From: Trichoplax sp. H2
Lineage: Eukaryota; Placozoa; Uniplacotomia; Trichoplacea
Assembly (NCBI GenBank): GCA_003344405.1
Contig: NOWV01000067.1
Coordinates: 248,001 to 312,000, forward strand
Length of the DNA stretch: 64,000 bases
Direction of reading: 5' to 3'
The notes under the pieces were generated by a model. It was not told where the DNA came from. It made no database searches and worked only from the letters and a program-made list of their open reading frames with translations. This document shows positions 1 to 11,400 of this stretch, in pieces (the first letter of the stretch is position 1; the number at the start of each line of letters is the position of its first letter). A program made the position numbers and the translations under genes.

Positions 1-366
1 AAGAAGAAGGATATCTCAGCCGTCGTTGTTGGAGCCGATCGGGTACTTGGAAATGGTGATACTGCTAATAAAATTGGAACTTATCAGCTTGCTATCACAG
101 CGAAGTATCATAAAATTCCTTTTTATATTGCTGCTCCAACGACAACAATTGTTTTAGATGACTCCAAAGATATTGTCATCGAAGAGCGTTCTCATAAAGA
201 AGTAACAGAAATTCAAGGTATACCTATCGCTCCATCTGGTATAAATGTGTATAATCCAGCATTTGACGTAACTCCAGCCGAACTAATTACTGGAATTATT
301 ACGGAAGTAGGAGTATTTTCACCCAGTGAGATGAAATCCAAATTACAAACTATCTTAAATTCATGA
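1..366 (+). CDS. MRI1: Methylthioribose-1-phosphate isomerase, C-terminal exon (partial)
   Basis: The enzyme interconverts 5-methylthioribose-1-phosphate and 5-methylthioribulose-1-phosphate in the methionine salvage pathway; it belongs to the eIF2B-like family. The frame is open from base 1 and gives 121 residues to a TGA at 364-366. It carries the family hallmark [16 protein letters not shown] near residues 18-34, with the catalytic-type Asp, followed by [12 protein letters not shown], and ends in a GVFSPSEM-like tail. The gene is truncated by the window edge; the N-terminal two thirds lie upstream. Family assignment is firm, and the mtnA-type signature separates it from eIF2B subunits. A candidate AATAAA polyadenylation signal sits at 666-671. 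Confidence 0.95.
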   Translation, partial: KKKDISAVVVGADRVLGNGDTANKIGTYQLAITAKYHKIPFYIAAPTTTIVLDDSKDIVIEERSHKEVTEIQGIPIAPSGINVYNPAFDVTPAELITGIITEVGVFSPSEMKSKLQTILNS

Positions 367-1942
367 TTTTATTGGAATGACTAGATCAACATAATAATAT
401 TATTATGACATGACCTGTAATTTGTATTTTCCGTTATAATAATCCTGTAAAAGGTATTGTACATTTACTGGTGTGGTATAATAGGGATAACATGCTTTTT
501 AAAGGTGTTTCTTAGTTCTAGTGAAAATTTTAACTTGCTTTTGATTGCTGTTAAAGTAAGCTCAAAGGAAGATGTGTTTTATTGATGCGAAGGAATTCAT
601 GAATTTTTCTCTTTAAAAGATTATTTCTTAATTTCACAGTAGCACGCTCTAACTCAATTATTGCAAATAAAGGTTGCGTGTTATTTCTCCTTTATATTAC
701 TCATCGGCAATACCGCACTGCACTACAATATCGTATTATATATTCATTGTTGATCGGATAGTAAAGATCAAGAATTACTAAGAGCTGTTGTTCTTGTAGT
801 ACATTGCTGCAATGGCCAGAATTCGCTGTAGATTAAGAATTCACACAAAATAAATTTATCCAATTACTGGGGATGTGAATAAGGAGTTTGTTCCTACAAG
901 TATGTTATCACTATTCAAGTTTGTCGATTTGTAAACCTGATCTGTTAATAATTAATGGATAGTCTATTATTGATTTTATTATGCGATCAAAGTACTATAT
1001 AATGTAAAAGCACATATCATAAGAGAATTAATCCCATGGTTACGGTATTACCATGCTCTCCAAGTATCTGCATGAAGCATCAAGATCGAAATTACTTTAT
1101 ATCATTTAATTGAAGTTTACGTGTAGCATAAAGCTCATGGTACGGTATAAATCATACGAATGTTGTAGTTGTGTTGTCGAAATTATACATTAATAGCAGG
1201 GTAAGCCCAATAAGACATCCGTCGTCTGATACCATTAGCTATATGGTATATCAAGCATTTTCAAATTTCAAACAGTACTTAATATTATCTTACTGAAGTA
1301 AGGAATATAGATTGCTAAAATAGATAAAATCACTTTATTGATAGTTAAGAAGAAAGTAGCTTCTATGACTGACGGTGATCATTATTGAAATTAGACTGTA
1401 TTGAAAATGATCAATTTTAGGAGAGCATGTTAACTGATAAGTACGTATAACACGACCGTTCGAAAATAGTGACTTTATCAATGCAGTAGCATAAAATTAA
1501 ATCAGTGATAGTAAAGCTACAACATTTTTGTAAGCTAACTGAAAATAATAAAAGCTAAGTGGGTTTAAGTATACGCACATTTACAAAGAGCTAAGATACT
1601 AGATTAATGTTATACAGCGCAATAGCAAGGATATAAAACTGAGAGATATTTTATTTGAAAGTTGACTCGCTAGTACAATTACAAGTACATCAAAATGTTT
1701 TATTGCGTTATAATGTCACTAATATGAAGTGATTTCATTAAACCGATTTGTGTTCCAAGTTGTTTATTGTTGAGTATGCAAAATAAGTATGTACAAATTT
1801 TTAGCAGTTTTTGACGATGCTACGACAAGTTGAAAATAGTTATAAAAATTGCTAGTAGCTGTTCACTTTGATAATAGATCAGGTTCGGCGGCTGTTGTTG
1901 TATCTTGACTTGGGCTCTATCATTATCAATTTTTCTTTTATG
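367..1942. other. Gene-free interval
   Basis: AT-rich sequence between two convergent genes (MRI1 and Hikeshi). It contains the MRI1 3' UTR and a candidate AATAAA at 666-671. I see no conserved reading frame; an ORF at 1868-2176 (+) is the antisense shadow of Hikeshi. Confidence 0.6.
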
Positions 1943-3393
1943 TTAAGATTTCCAAAAATTTGGATTAGCGGCCATTCGTTTTTGAAAATTTTCAAACCAC
2001 CTTTGTACTACTTCCACAGGAACATATGCATGGTTAGAGCCAGGCATCATTTGTGCTTGTGTAACAGCAAAAGAGGTAGCGTAATTACAAAAGTTTTCCA
2101 ACATTTTATTGGTGAACTGAGCAAAAGAATCCAAATTGGAAGGCATAGCACTACTGACAGGGGTTTGTTGCATTAACTCATCCAACCGCTCTATTGACAA
2201 TCCAATTTGAGCAATGTTGTTATTGATAAATTGATTAGGTACTGAAAATGTATTAGTCTGGTTAGAAAGAGAATTATCTTTGGCTTTAGCAATTCGGAAT
2301 ATTGCACTAGGTTTCTGATTTGAGATGTAGCCAAGTAATTGCCATACGGGCTCAGAATTAGGTGATGGCCAACAAAAGAATATGGAAGCGCCAAAGCCAT
2401 CAGGCAATGGAATCGTCCCCAATAAAAATATGACTACATGATTCACATTATCTGCATTGGGTATATCGAAAACGAAATGTGTCTGGCTAACTTGACGGGG
2501 TTCACTCTGAATCTGGACGCAGAAAAGAAGCAATACTTTTAAGAGTGCAATAATACGCTTTCCCAGTCTACTGTATCTTTATAATGTACAGTACTACATT
2601 AGCTAGATATGTTGCAAAAGTTTGATGCATATTAGGCTAGTAAAGTGAGCACTTATTGTAGCGCTCAATTGGTCAAAATAGGATCGTAGAGTACAGTATA
2701 GCAATCAATGGATCAAGCTGAGGGCATATGATATTTCATGATAAATATCCTTTTATTCGATTTCATATCATGGCGTATTACTTGCCCCGTCGACCTTTCA
2801 ATGTTTCAACTTGGAAGGATTAATGACAGTATAATATGGCATGATAGGGAATTGTCTAAGCATGACTTTTCAACTTTGTGTATTACAGTACAATTCTAAT
2901 TATCGGTTAACTAGTTGACACTGGTCTAAACGAAATCACCAGCTGCTGCAGTCTGATGATGTGAATTGATTGTGTTCTTCTTAATCAGTCAGTACCAGGC
3001 AATTCTAAGTACATCCTTGCAAAGCCTCTATGTGGCGTGCTGAGTAGAGGACTGATAAATTATTCTATTGGACAGTCTTGCGTCCAGAACTGTACAATGG
3101 TCAATAAAGTTGAGTAAAGGAAGGAGTAGAGCCAAGATTTAGGATTAGAATATTTTCGATTGTATCACCCCAAACTGTACAAGATCCGTACTAAGAGGTC
3201 TGTATTATTAGCTTAACCTATTTTGTTCCATTTTTAGACATTATAGACAAATTGAGCCATAGTGGCCTGCAAGCACAGTATGCCATTAAAAAGAGTGTCG
3301 TTGTCTACTCATTGGCCTAGAATATTCCAGAATAATTTACTACCTACAATTTATTCAACATACCAATCTGCCAGTAACAACACAACCAAACAT
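1943..3393 (-). CDS. HIKESHI: Hikeshi (OPI10 family), two exons
   Basis: Hikeshi is the nuclear import carrier for Hsp70 during heat stress, binding FG nucleoporins. Exon 2 (1943-2512) encodes the conserved body: FVFDIP, VNHVVIFLLGTIPLPDGFG, VWQLLGYISNQKPSAIF, AQIGLSIE and the C-terminal WFENFQKR..NPNFWKS. The first conserved residues are missing from exon 2. They are found 850 bp upstream as a 10-codon first exon (3364-3393) reading MFGCVVTGRL, followed directly by a GTATGT donor. The acceptor before exon 2 is TGCGTCCAG at 2513. Both junctions are phase 0, giving 199 residues (human is 197). The in-frame ATG at 2533 lies inside the intron and is not the start. Intron 2513-3363 shows nothing else. 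Confidence 0.96.
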
Positions 3394-3819
3394 GGATATC
3401 AATTCTATAATGGGGGAGCCAATATATCTTGTAGAAGATGAGATTGATGACAACTTGAAATATTCTTGCAATACGTATCTTCGTTTGCAACTTGAACAGT
3501 CTAGTACCTAAAAGTACAGTAATCATCATAACTAAAAGTTGCCAATACAGTAGATACATTGGGCTTACCCATCAAATCGATCGCCAATAGCAGTTGATCG
3601 ACGAACTAGAGTACAGTATATTACAAGCCATCATTTGACTCATCCAAGTCAATTTTAGCTATTAAGAATCATCCATCTTTCATCGATAGCTGTATGATAT
3701 ATACCTTATAATCTTAATGGAATCCAGAAATTGGTTTCAAGATCATCCATTGACTAATGACCGCTGAATGCGCTGTCGATCTTCGTCTATGATCGCTCGT
3801 CACTTCACTTTTGATAGTT
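3394..3819. promoter_or_regulatory. Hikeshi upstream flank
   Basis: Short interval upstream of the Hikeshi start codon that must contain its promoter. No TATA box or other clear element can be placed. The ORF overlapping 3344-3559 (-) runs over Hikeshi exon 1 in another frame. Confidence 0.35.
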
Positions 3820-4076
3820 TCAGGTAGAGTCCGAAATTTTGATACTGTCCAGCGTCCAGCATCCAGTACTGTACAGTGAATGTACTGTACACTGTACGGT
3901 ACTGTACTGTACAGTACAGTACATCACAGTACAGTACAGTACAGTACAGTACTGTATACTGGTACTGTCCAGTGTCCAGTGTACTGTACTGTACAGTGAA
4001 TGTACTGTACAGTACAGTATGAAGTAGTCAGATACTGTACAGTGAAAGTACTGTACATTGTACTGCACTATGGACC
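3820..4076. repeat. TACTG/TACAG palindromic pentamer array
   Basis: A run of the pentamer TACTG and its inverted partner (TACAG, equivalently CAGTA). Because TACTGTACAGTA equals its own reverse complement, the array can form many hairpins. Tyr/Val/Cys-rich reading frames appear on both strands here, but they are translations of the repeat and not genes. Interspersed GTCCAGTGTCCAG units are also seen. The same array type recurs at 45.9-48.6 kb. Confidence 0.85.
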
Positions 4077-4508
4077 AGTTCTTGACTTTAGATAGTTTTC
4101 GTTGCAGTAAAAGAACGTTTTATATCAAGTGGGTCCACTTTGAGGGTTCATGTTAAAAAGGGTACCGTGTTGTGAATTGCTATCAACAGTACACTAGAGT
4201 TCATACTAACAACCGTATTCAAGGCTCTTACTACTCTCAACCAGCATTTGTAGAATACTATAAATATTCAATCACAAGTATGATTCTGTAGCGTGACAAT
4301 AACAAATTGTAGCGTAGTAACTTTCTGTATTATTGAATTAGCGCAAAGACGCAATAGCAATCTGAAGTGTACTATTACTGACTGACACTGTCCAGCTAGA
4401 ATTTCACTGCCACCATACCGGTTGTATCATACAGTACAGTACAAGCGGTGTCGTCATCTCTGCCTTCACTGCACCACCTACGTTCCGTGGTGACCGTCAA
4501 AGTCGTAT
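4077..4508. other. Gene-free interval before the minisatellite
   Basis: AT-rich sequence with scattered tacagtac motifs; no coding signal seen. Confidence 0.5.
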
Positions 4509-5672
4509 GACTCAACACAACTTCAACCCTTGTGAATCACAGCTGTAAATTGACTCGACACAACTTCAACCCTTGTGAATCACAACTGCAAGTTGGCTCG
4601 ACACAACTTCAACCCTTGTGAATCACACACAACTGCAACCCTTGTGAATCACAACTGCAAGTTGACTCGACACAACTTCAACCCTTGTGAATCACAACTA
4701 CGCAAGTCGACTCGACACAACTTCAACTCTTATCAATCACAAGTGCAAGTTGACTCGACACAACTTCAACCCTTGTGAATCACAACTACAAGTCGACTCG
4801 ACACAACTTCAACTCTTATCAATCACAAGTGCAAGTTGACTCGACACAACTTCAACCCTTGTGAATCACAACTACAAGTCGACTCGACACAACTTCAACT
4901 CTTCTCAATCACAAGTGCAAGTTGACTCGACACAACTTCAAACCTTGTGAATCACAACTACAAGTCGACTCGACACAACTTTAACTCTTATCAATCACAA
5001 GTGCAAGTTGACTCGACACAACTTCAACCCTTGTGAATCACAACTACGAGTCGACTCGACACAACTTCAACTCTTCTCAATCACAAGTGCAAGTTGACTC
5101 GACACAACTTCAACCCTTGTGAATCACAACTACAAGTCGACTCGACACAATTTCAACCCTTGTGAATCACAACTGCAAGTTGACTCGACACTACTTCAAC
5201 CCTTATCAATCACAAGTGCAAGTTGACTCAACACAACTTCAACCCTTATCAATCACAACTGCAAGTTGACTCGACACAATTTCAACCCTTGTGAATCACA
5301 ACTACAAATTGACTCGACACAACTTCAACCCTTGTGAATCACAGCTGCAAGTTGACTCGACACAACTTCAACTCTTGTGAATCACAACTGCAAGTCGACT
5401 CGACACAACTTCAACCCTTGTGAATCACAACTGCAAGTCGACTCGACACAACTTCAACCCTTATCAATCACAAGTGCAAGCTGACTCGACACAACTTCAA
5501 CCCTTGTGAATCACAACTGACTGCAAGTTGACTCGACACAACTTCAACCTTATCAATCACAAGTGCAAGCTGACTCGACACAACTTCAACCCTTGTGAAT
5601 CACAACTGACTGCAAGTTGACTCGACACAACTTCAACCCTTATGAATCACAACTGCAAGTTGCTCGTACCAA
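4509..5672. repeat. 43-bp minisatellite, about 26 copies
   Basis: Tandem copies of a 43-bp unit starting ctcgacacaacttcaaccct and ending in a gcaagttga-like segment. Two unit types exist. Type A carries CCCTTGTGAATCACAACT and type B carries CTCTTATCAATCACAAGT. From about 4705 to 5130 they alternate A-B-A-B, giving an 86-bp higher-order repeat; outside this stretch type A predominates, with irregular units (for example near 4620-4665 and 5510-5600). The period is not a multiple of three and the partial open frame is disrupted, so it is not coding. The array stops 42 bp before the PAQR start codon. Confidence 0.95.
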
Positions 5673-5714
5673 CTACTTCAGTAATCAATCCAATCAAGGC
5701 GATTAAGGAGTAAA

Positions 5715-6677
5715 ATGGCTGCCCAAAATCAATTACTAGATGCTGATCAGATTCCAGCCATCTTTCGTGATGACCACATTATCCGAGGATACAGGAAACC
5801 TGGTTTGACAGTCATACAATGCATCAAGAGCATGTTGCAGATGAATAACGAGACAGTGAATTTTTGGACTCATATGATCCCTTTTCTCTACTTTCTAATA
5901 CGTTTCTATATTATCGATCAGCAATATCAGCTTGTAGAGGATCCTTTCTACTGGCCTTTACTATGCTATATCGTGGGTAGTAGCTATCCACTCTTTAGTT
6001 GTATTGCCCATGCCTTGAACTGTATGTCGGAAAGTGCACGACATATTTGTTTCTTTCTCGATTATGCCAGCATTAGCTTGTATTCATTTACATGTGCTAT
6101 TGCTTATTTCTATTATCTTCGTCCAGTCACCTTTTTCACCATGGATTGGTATATTACTCTTTCCAGTATGATGGCTATTTGTTGTTGTTTAACATCGTGT
6201 ATTTCTCGATTATATGCCCATACTTCACGACCTTACATATACCGAACACTGGCTTTCGCATTGCAATGGGTATACGTCAACTCAATGCTGGCTTATAGGA
6301 TTTTTTCATGTCATCATCATCAATGTCGTTTAACATCCGATTACTATCATACCATGCAATTTGTAATGGCTATATTGGTCGCTATCTTCATGACAAGTAA
6401 ATTTCCAGAATGCGTATGGCCTACTTCCTTTGATATATGTGGTCAGAGCCATCATTGGTTTCATATTTTTGTATGTGTTGGACATCGTTATCAATTGGAT
6501 GGAATTTTAAAGGATATCCAACAGCGACAACATGTTATTCGTCTTATTAAACCGACATTTTCATCTACTTTAGGAGTTTTATTTGTAGTAATAGCTTGCA
6601 ACTCCATCATTGTGATCTATTTTAGTTATTTGATAATTCGGAGATCCAATCGTGCTAAGCAAGTAAAATCGACGTAA
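5715..6677 (+). CDS. Class II PAQR receptor (membrane progestin receptor-like), single exon
   Basis: Multi-pass membrane protein of the progestin and adipoQ receptor family, 320 residues, intronless. The N-terminus has the class II signature IPAIFRDDHIIRGYRKPG, then NFWTHMIPFLYFLIRF starting the first membrane segment. The PAQR metal-site motifs are present: S-x3-H in SCIAH and H-x3-H in HHWFH, the latter in the conserved FDICGQSHHWFHIF stretch. SARHICFFLDYASISLYSF is the second core motif. About seven to eight hydrophobic segments are visible and the tail is basic (IIRRSNRAKQ). The start ATG in AAAATGGCT is in good context. Orthology to one vertebrate paralogue (PAQR5-9) cannot be fixed by eye; ligand specificity is inferred from the family only. 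Confidence 0.92.
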   Translation: MAAQNQLLDADQIPAIFRDDHIIRGYRKPGLTVIQCIKSMLQMNNETVNFWTHMIPFLYFLIRFYIIDQQYQLVEDPFYWPLLCYIVGSSYPLFSCIAHALNCMSESARHICFFLDYASISLYSFTCAIAYFYYLRPVTFFTMDWYITLSSMMAICCCLTSCISRLYAHTSRPYIYRTLAFALQWVYVNSMLAYRIFSCHHHQCRLTSDYYHTMQFVMAILVAIFMTSKFPECVWPTSFDICGQSHHWFHIFVCVGHRYQLDGILKDIQQRQHVIRLIKPTFSSTLGVLFVVIACNSIIVIYFSYLIIRRSNRAKQVKST

Positions 6678-8430
6678 ATGCCTAACTTCAATACACATTA
6701 TCCAAAGAATATACCCAAGATAGACAGTACTGTTGTACCTATTCTATAGTGTATTGGCTATGCTATACGTGCTTTTAATCATTCTGAAATTATTTGTTAC
6801 TATCATAAATTCATCAATACATTCTAAGTAAAGTCAATTTTAGACATACTGTATATCTTTCATAGCGTTGCAGTCGCTGCCAATGACTATCACTACATAC
6901 TGTAGAGCGGTTATGCGGTAATTTCATGCTGTCGACGGTCCATCAAATAGTGTATTAACAGACGGTTATCGATACCCAATATTATATATATAATTATTGG
7001 AATTTTTTGTAATAACAGTAAAAATATGCCTTGTGCAATAATAATACTTAGAGTGAAAATACAACATACGCAGCCGAGAATAAATGCAGGCATATTAAAA
7101 ATTGGCCATACGTGTAGAATGTTATAGGAGTTCTACATATGATTATATGCTTATAATTTTGTTATCGAATTGACGACCTGCAAATTGCCTACATGAATGC
7201 TAACCTCATGAGAATACAGCATAACGCGGTATTCAACTAGAATTCAAAACTTTACATTTTCAACTTCTCTACCTTGCATTGATCTAGATATAATATGCAA
7301 ATTTAGTATAATCATCATAAGTAGCTCAGATAATTCTAAAGGTACAAACTATACGATGATAAGTTTCCATAAACCTTCACTTTACTAGTAAAATGCGTAC
7401 GGCAATTGTAAATTGATTGATTAGTACTGTCATATCATGAGTATTATTACGCCTAGTGCGCACAATAATTACTGCAACAGCTATGGAAGGAAACTAATCA
7501 TTTTATTTCTGAAATCAGTCAATGAGAAAAACTTCGATTATGGATAGTGGTAGAGTTCAGTCACGAATACTCTTTGCATTTATGAACAGTAAATGTCGGT
7601 GTAACGCTATACAGCAACAACTTTTCTCCAAATAAGTTGATTGTAGCGAAAATCGTTTCATTCTAAAAATTAGCTTCAACAATTTGAACTTACATTATAC
7701 TATAAAATTGTTGTAGAAAGATTAAATTCTATGTCTAATATTAATTCAAAAACTTTGAATATTGCGCTGATAAAATACTGTATAAACACCAGAAGACAGG
7801 AAATATTATGTAATCATATCGATTAATATGGACCATAAATTCTAACAATAACTATTTTCCTATACATCACCAAAAAGTAGGACATAAAACCAGACGCTTT
7901 GTAAGAATGATCTTTAGTTATTCTGAGATCGTCTTCACCAAATGGTTTAGCCTAAAAATAGGGCTTTAATCTATTGTTACGAAAGGTATCTATACTAGAG
8001 TTGAATACTTTCAATGTAGACCGGTTAATTTTAGAAATTAAATGAATAAACCATCATTCACTTCATATTTCGTACTGTACATCAAGTCGACACTTTTACT
8101 CATAGCCAGGGCAATTGCTTTATTGCAATTGCCCAGTGCCATTACATAAGGCAATTACTATTTTACAAGCTTGACGCAATGAAAAATTTCCATATCATCG
8201 TTACAGTAAATATCTTTCGGAAAAATGTAAATATGATGACGTGTTGACTTTTCAAATAAGGTTTTCCTCGCGGGATTTTAGATTATTGCTATATAGCCAT
8301 CCATCCCCACGCTTTTGGAAATACTAAAGTCAACAAGTATTATAATTATTTCACTATCAAAACAATTTATTTGTACTGTTATCGAAATCGACTCAAAACG
8401 ACCAAAGAGGCATATAGTAGTATTCGCTAC
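6678..8430. other. Intergenic; should hold the PAQR 3' UTR and the missing last ORP9 exon
   Basis: AT-rich. ORP9 exon 16 ends at a good donor (GTAGCG, just below 8431), so its terminal exon, expected to encode a C-terminal tail with a WVY.-PL-like motif, should lie here on the minus strand, but I could not place it. A perfect 10-bp inverted repeat with a 6-base loop lies at 8109-8134. The 60-codon ORF at 6911-7093 (-) shows no family features. Confidence 0.5.
8109..8134. repeat. Short perfect inverted repeat
   Basis: GGGCAATTGC, a TTTATT loop, then GCAATTGCCC. It lies downstream of the last recognised ORP9 exon. No function is evident. Confidence 0.7.
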
Positions 8431-11400
8431 CTTTGTTTCCCATTCTTTATTTTCCTCTTTTCGCTGCCGAGCCTCACTTCGCTGACGATCCTCGAGCTGT
8501 TTAAAAATTTACACGTTAAAAATAAAACGATTGCTAGTAAGAGAAGTTTACGCTTATAGACAATTGAAGTTAAAAAAAGTCGTTTGGTTAACATAAAATT
8601 GTATAGCATGACTAACAGTCCTCTTATATTTCGTTGCACTGTCTACATCTTTATTTTTTAGAGCCTTGGTAACATGTCTCCATAAACGTCGGGACTCAAA
8701 TTCTCCTTGAGATCGCAATGGCTGAACAATTTTACTAACTACAGGTAATGCTTTAGTATTTATCACTTTATTGACCTATAATATAAAATTGGGTGATTTG
8801 TTAGCATCGTCGAAATTTATTGCTTTATTCATACAGTTTTGAAGAGCTTAATCCCTAAATCTCTTAACAAATACAGTCTCAATCATACTTCAGCCGTATC
8901 AGTGATTTCCATGGTGCCATTCCATTCTCCATTGATCCGATACATAATCTGTCCTGAAGGATGCCTGTATCACAAATCAGTTCTATAATGTTATTTTATT
9001 CAATACCAATGTTAATTCACTGTCTATGGCTCAATCTTACTCACTTAATATCTCCTGATATTCGATTTATCTTTCCTCCATAGAACGGCTACATATGGAA
9101 ATAAAGCGAAACTATGAGATTGCAATTTAAAAATTAATTACAGTAATGATGCCGCACTACCTTTGTATGAAACGTAAGTGCAGCTGAATAATTAGTTGCA
9201 GCACATTCCACTGTTACTTTGCCACCGAGTTCAACCCAAGGCACCGTTAAAATTGATCTACGAAGAACATACAGGTATAATTAGTTATAGTATTGACACA
9301 TAGTTATCCAAAATGTATTACTTGACTGCTAATCAACTACAGCAACTTCACCTGCAATATGCGCTCGGTAATGTAAAAACGTAATCTTCTCCAAAATCTA
9401 TGAGACTAAGTACAGCTTCACCTACATTCGCAACCCCTATTGATATCCCTTGAAACTTGGATTTAGTCCAAATGTGTGCATTGAGGCACATACGCTTACT
9501 CTCACATTCGGCATAAAATCCGGATACTTAATACAGGCGTAAAATACGGAAAATTAAACAGTAGCAGCTGTCATACTAGAAGATACTGATTCGAAATTTT
9601 CTGGTATGATATCAAATGATTTTTCTTCTTACCGGGAGGATGATGGGAAACTTGTTCAGCCACGAAGGACAAATCACCGGTTTGCGGTGGTCCTCCTAGA
9701 TCGTTTTGTACGTTGTTTAAGTTCCAAGAGCAGTGAAAAGTTTCCCCAATTATAGGATTGTAAGGCTTTTTCGCTACTGATCCCTTTCTTCCTGAGTGAA
9801 ATGACGTCAAGTACCATTCTATTACGTAAAGCATTCTTTCCTTCGGCGTTAATCCATCCACAATGCGAAGAAAAAGATCAGGATGGGCAAAGAAATCGGC
9901 ATACATTTCCAGTAATGATCTCCTTTCTAGAATAAATGTTGGCAAAGTAACCTGAAAGTACCGAGAAATATCAAAATTTTTAAGTAAAAACAGTAAATGT
10001 AGTTACAATTAGGTATATCTACACACTTAGTTCAGTGATAACAATTACAGCATCTCATTAATAACTATAGGAGATAAATTAGGTACAAGTACTCTTGCTT
10101 AACCTTTGTCAAATCCATTCCAAGCTTAAGTTGTCCTAGTAAATGCATTATTACGCTTTTATGCTCTTCACCAGTATCACTGCTTTCGTCCGCATCGTCA
10201 CCATAAATATCATCTAAAATTTATTAAGAAAAATATGATAACATTGAATGAAATAATAATCATAATATATTTTATCTGTCTTTAAGCAAAACGATTACGT
10301 GTCTATTTAGTTGTCACTGACCTAGATCCAGTGTCTCATCGACATCTGCATTCGATATTAGCTGTGATCCCTGTTGTGATTGCAGGTCGATAACAGCTCC
10401 AAATTGAATGTTACTACTTTTATCTAAATAAAATAGTTACACAGATAGTGTAATGACTTTTTATGCACACCACGCACATCTACACTGACATTACTATAGT
10501 ATTAATCAACATTTAGTAATTTACTCTACCTGAGGCAGCAATGACTCCTTGGTTTTCCTGTGACTCATTTGCCATTTCAAATAATACTTCATTATCTGAT
10601 TCTTCGGATATTTGACTTGAATCTTTTCTTGTCCTCGGATTTTCTGCATTATTCAATACTGATTTAGTAGTATTTGATACATTTATATTATTAGCAGTAT
10701 TTTGGTCGGCTGGAATGGTGTGTATTGAGGATTCTTTAGTTTCTGAAGACACCTTCATTTCATCAGAGAATAATTCCTTTTTAGCTTGTGGATTGACCGC
10801 AGACGTTTTGATCGAAATGTTTGCAGCCTTAGCATCCTTCTGATTGTCAGATGGATTACGTTGTGGAGTATACCATTTAATGGTATTACCGACGGGCAGA
10901 CCAGCCATATGTTGTTGCTAATTTTAGAGTAATATTAAGCAATCATAACTTAAATATTAGAGTTTGGCTATTCAGTGAAAGTAACTTAAATTAATTTACT
11001 TTACTTACTTCAGCAACTCGTTGTTGTAAAAGTTTGGCACAATCGCTAAGAACGTCAATCGTAGCTGCTGAAGTAGCATTTAAGAGCAACACGATATCAT
11101 CAACAATGTTTAGTGCTCCTCCACTTAACGGGCATCTCTATATATTATAATAGATATATTTTATAGACAACATTTAAGTATAGTATACAATTACTGAAAT
11201 TGTCGAAATTAACCTCAAGGTGTTCCCGAAAATTTAAACAGTGCACTTCAGCATTGCTTAAAAGTTTTTTCAATTTTGCGTCTAAAGCGGTGCTTCCGCC
11301 TGTCGATGAACGTCTCGTTGCAAAAGGTGGCCGCTCTTTCGATCTGAAACTTGGTGTGTAGCTCATAAGAGATGTAATACGACTGCCAATAGTTTGAGGT

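Noticed and set aside
3344-3559. 71-codon minus-strand ORF
   Set aside because: It runs over Hikeshi exon 1 in a different frame and has no support of its own.
4509-5672. CRISPR-like array
   Set aside because: Whole 43-bp units repeat without unique spacers, and the host is clearly eukaryotic; this is a minisatellite.
8427-8639. 70-codon minus-strand ORF
   Set aside because: Out-of-frame shadow of ORP9 exons 15 and 16.
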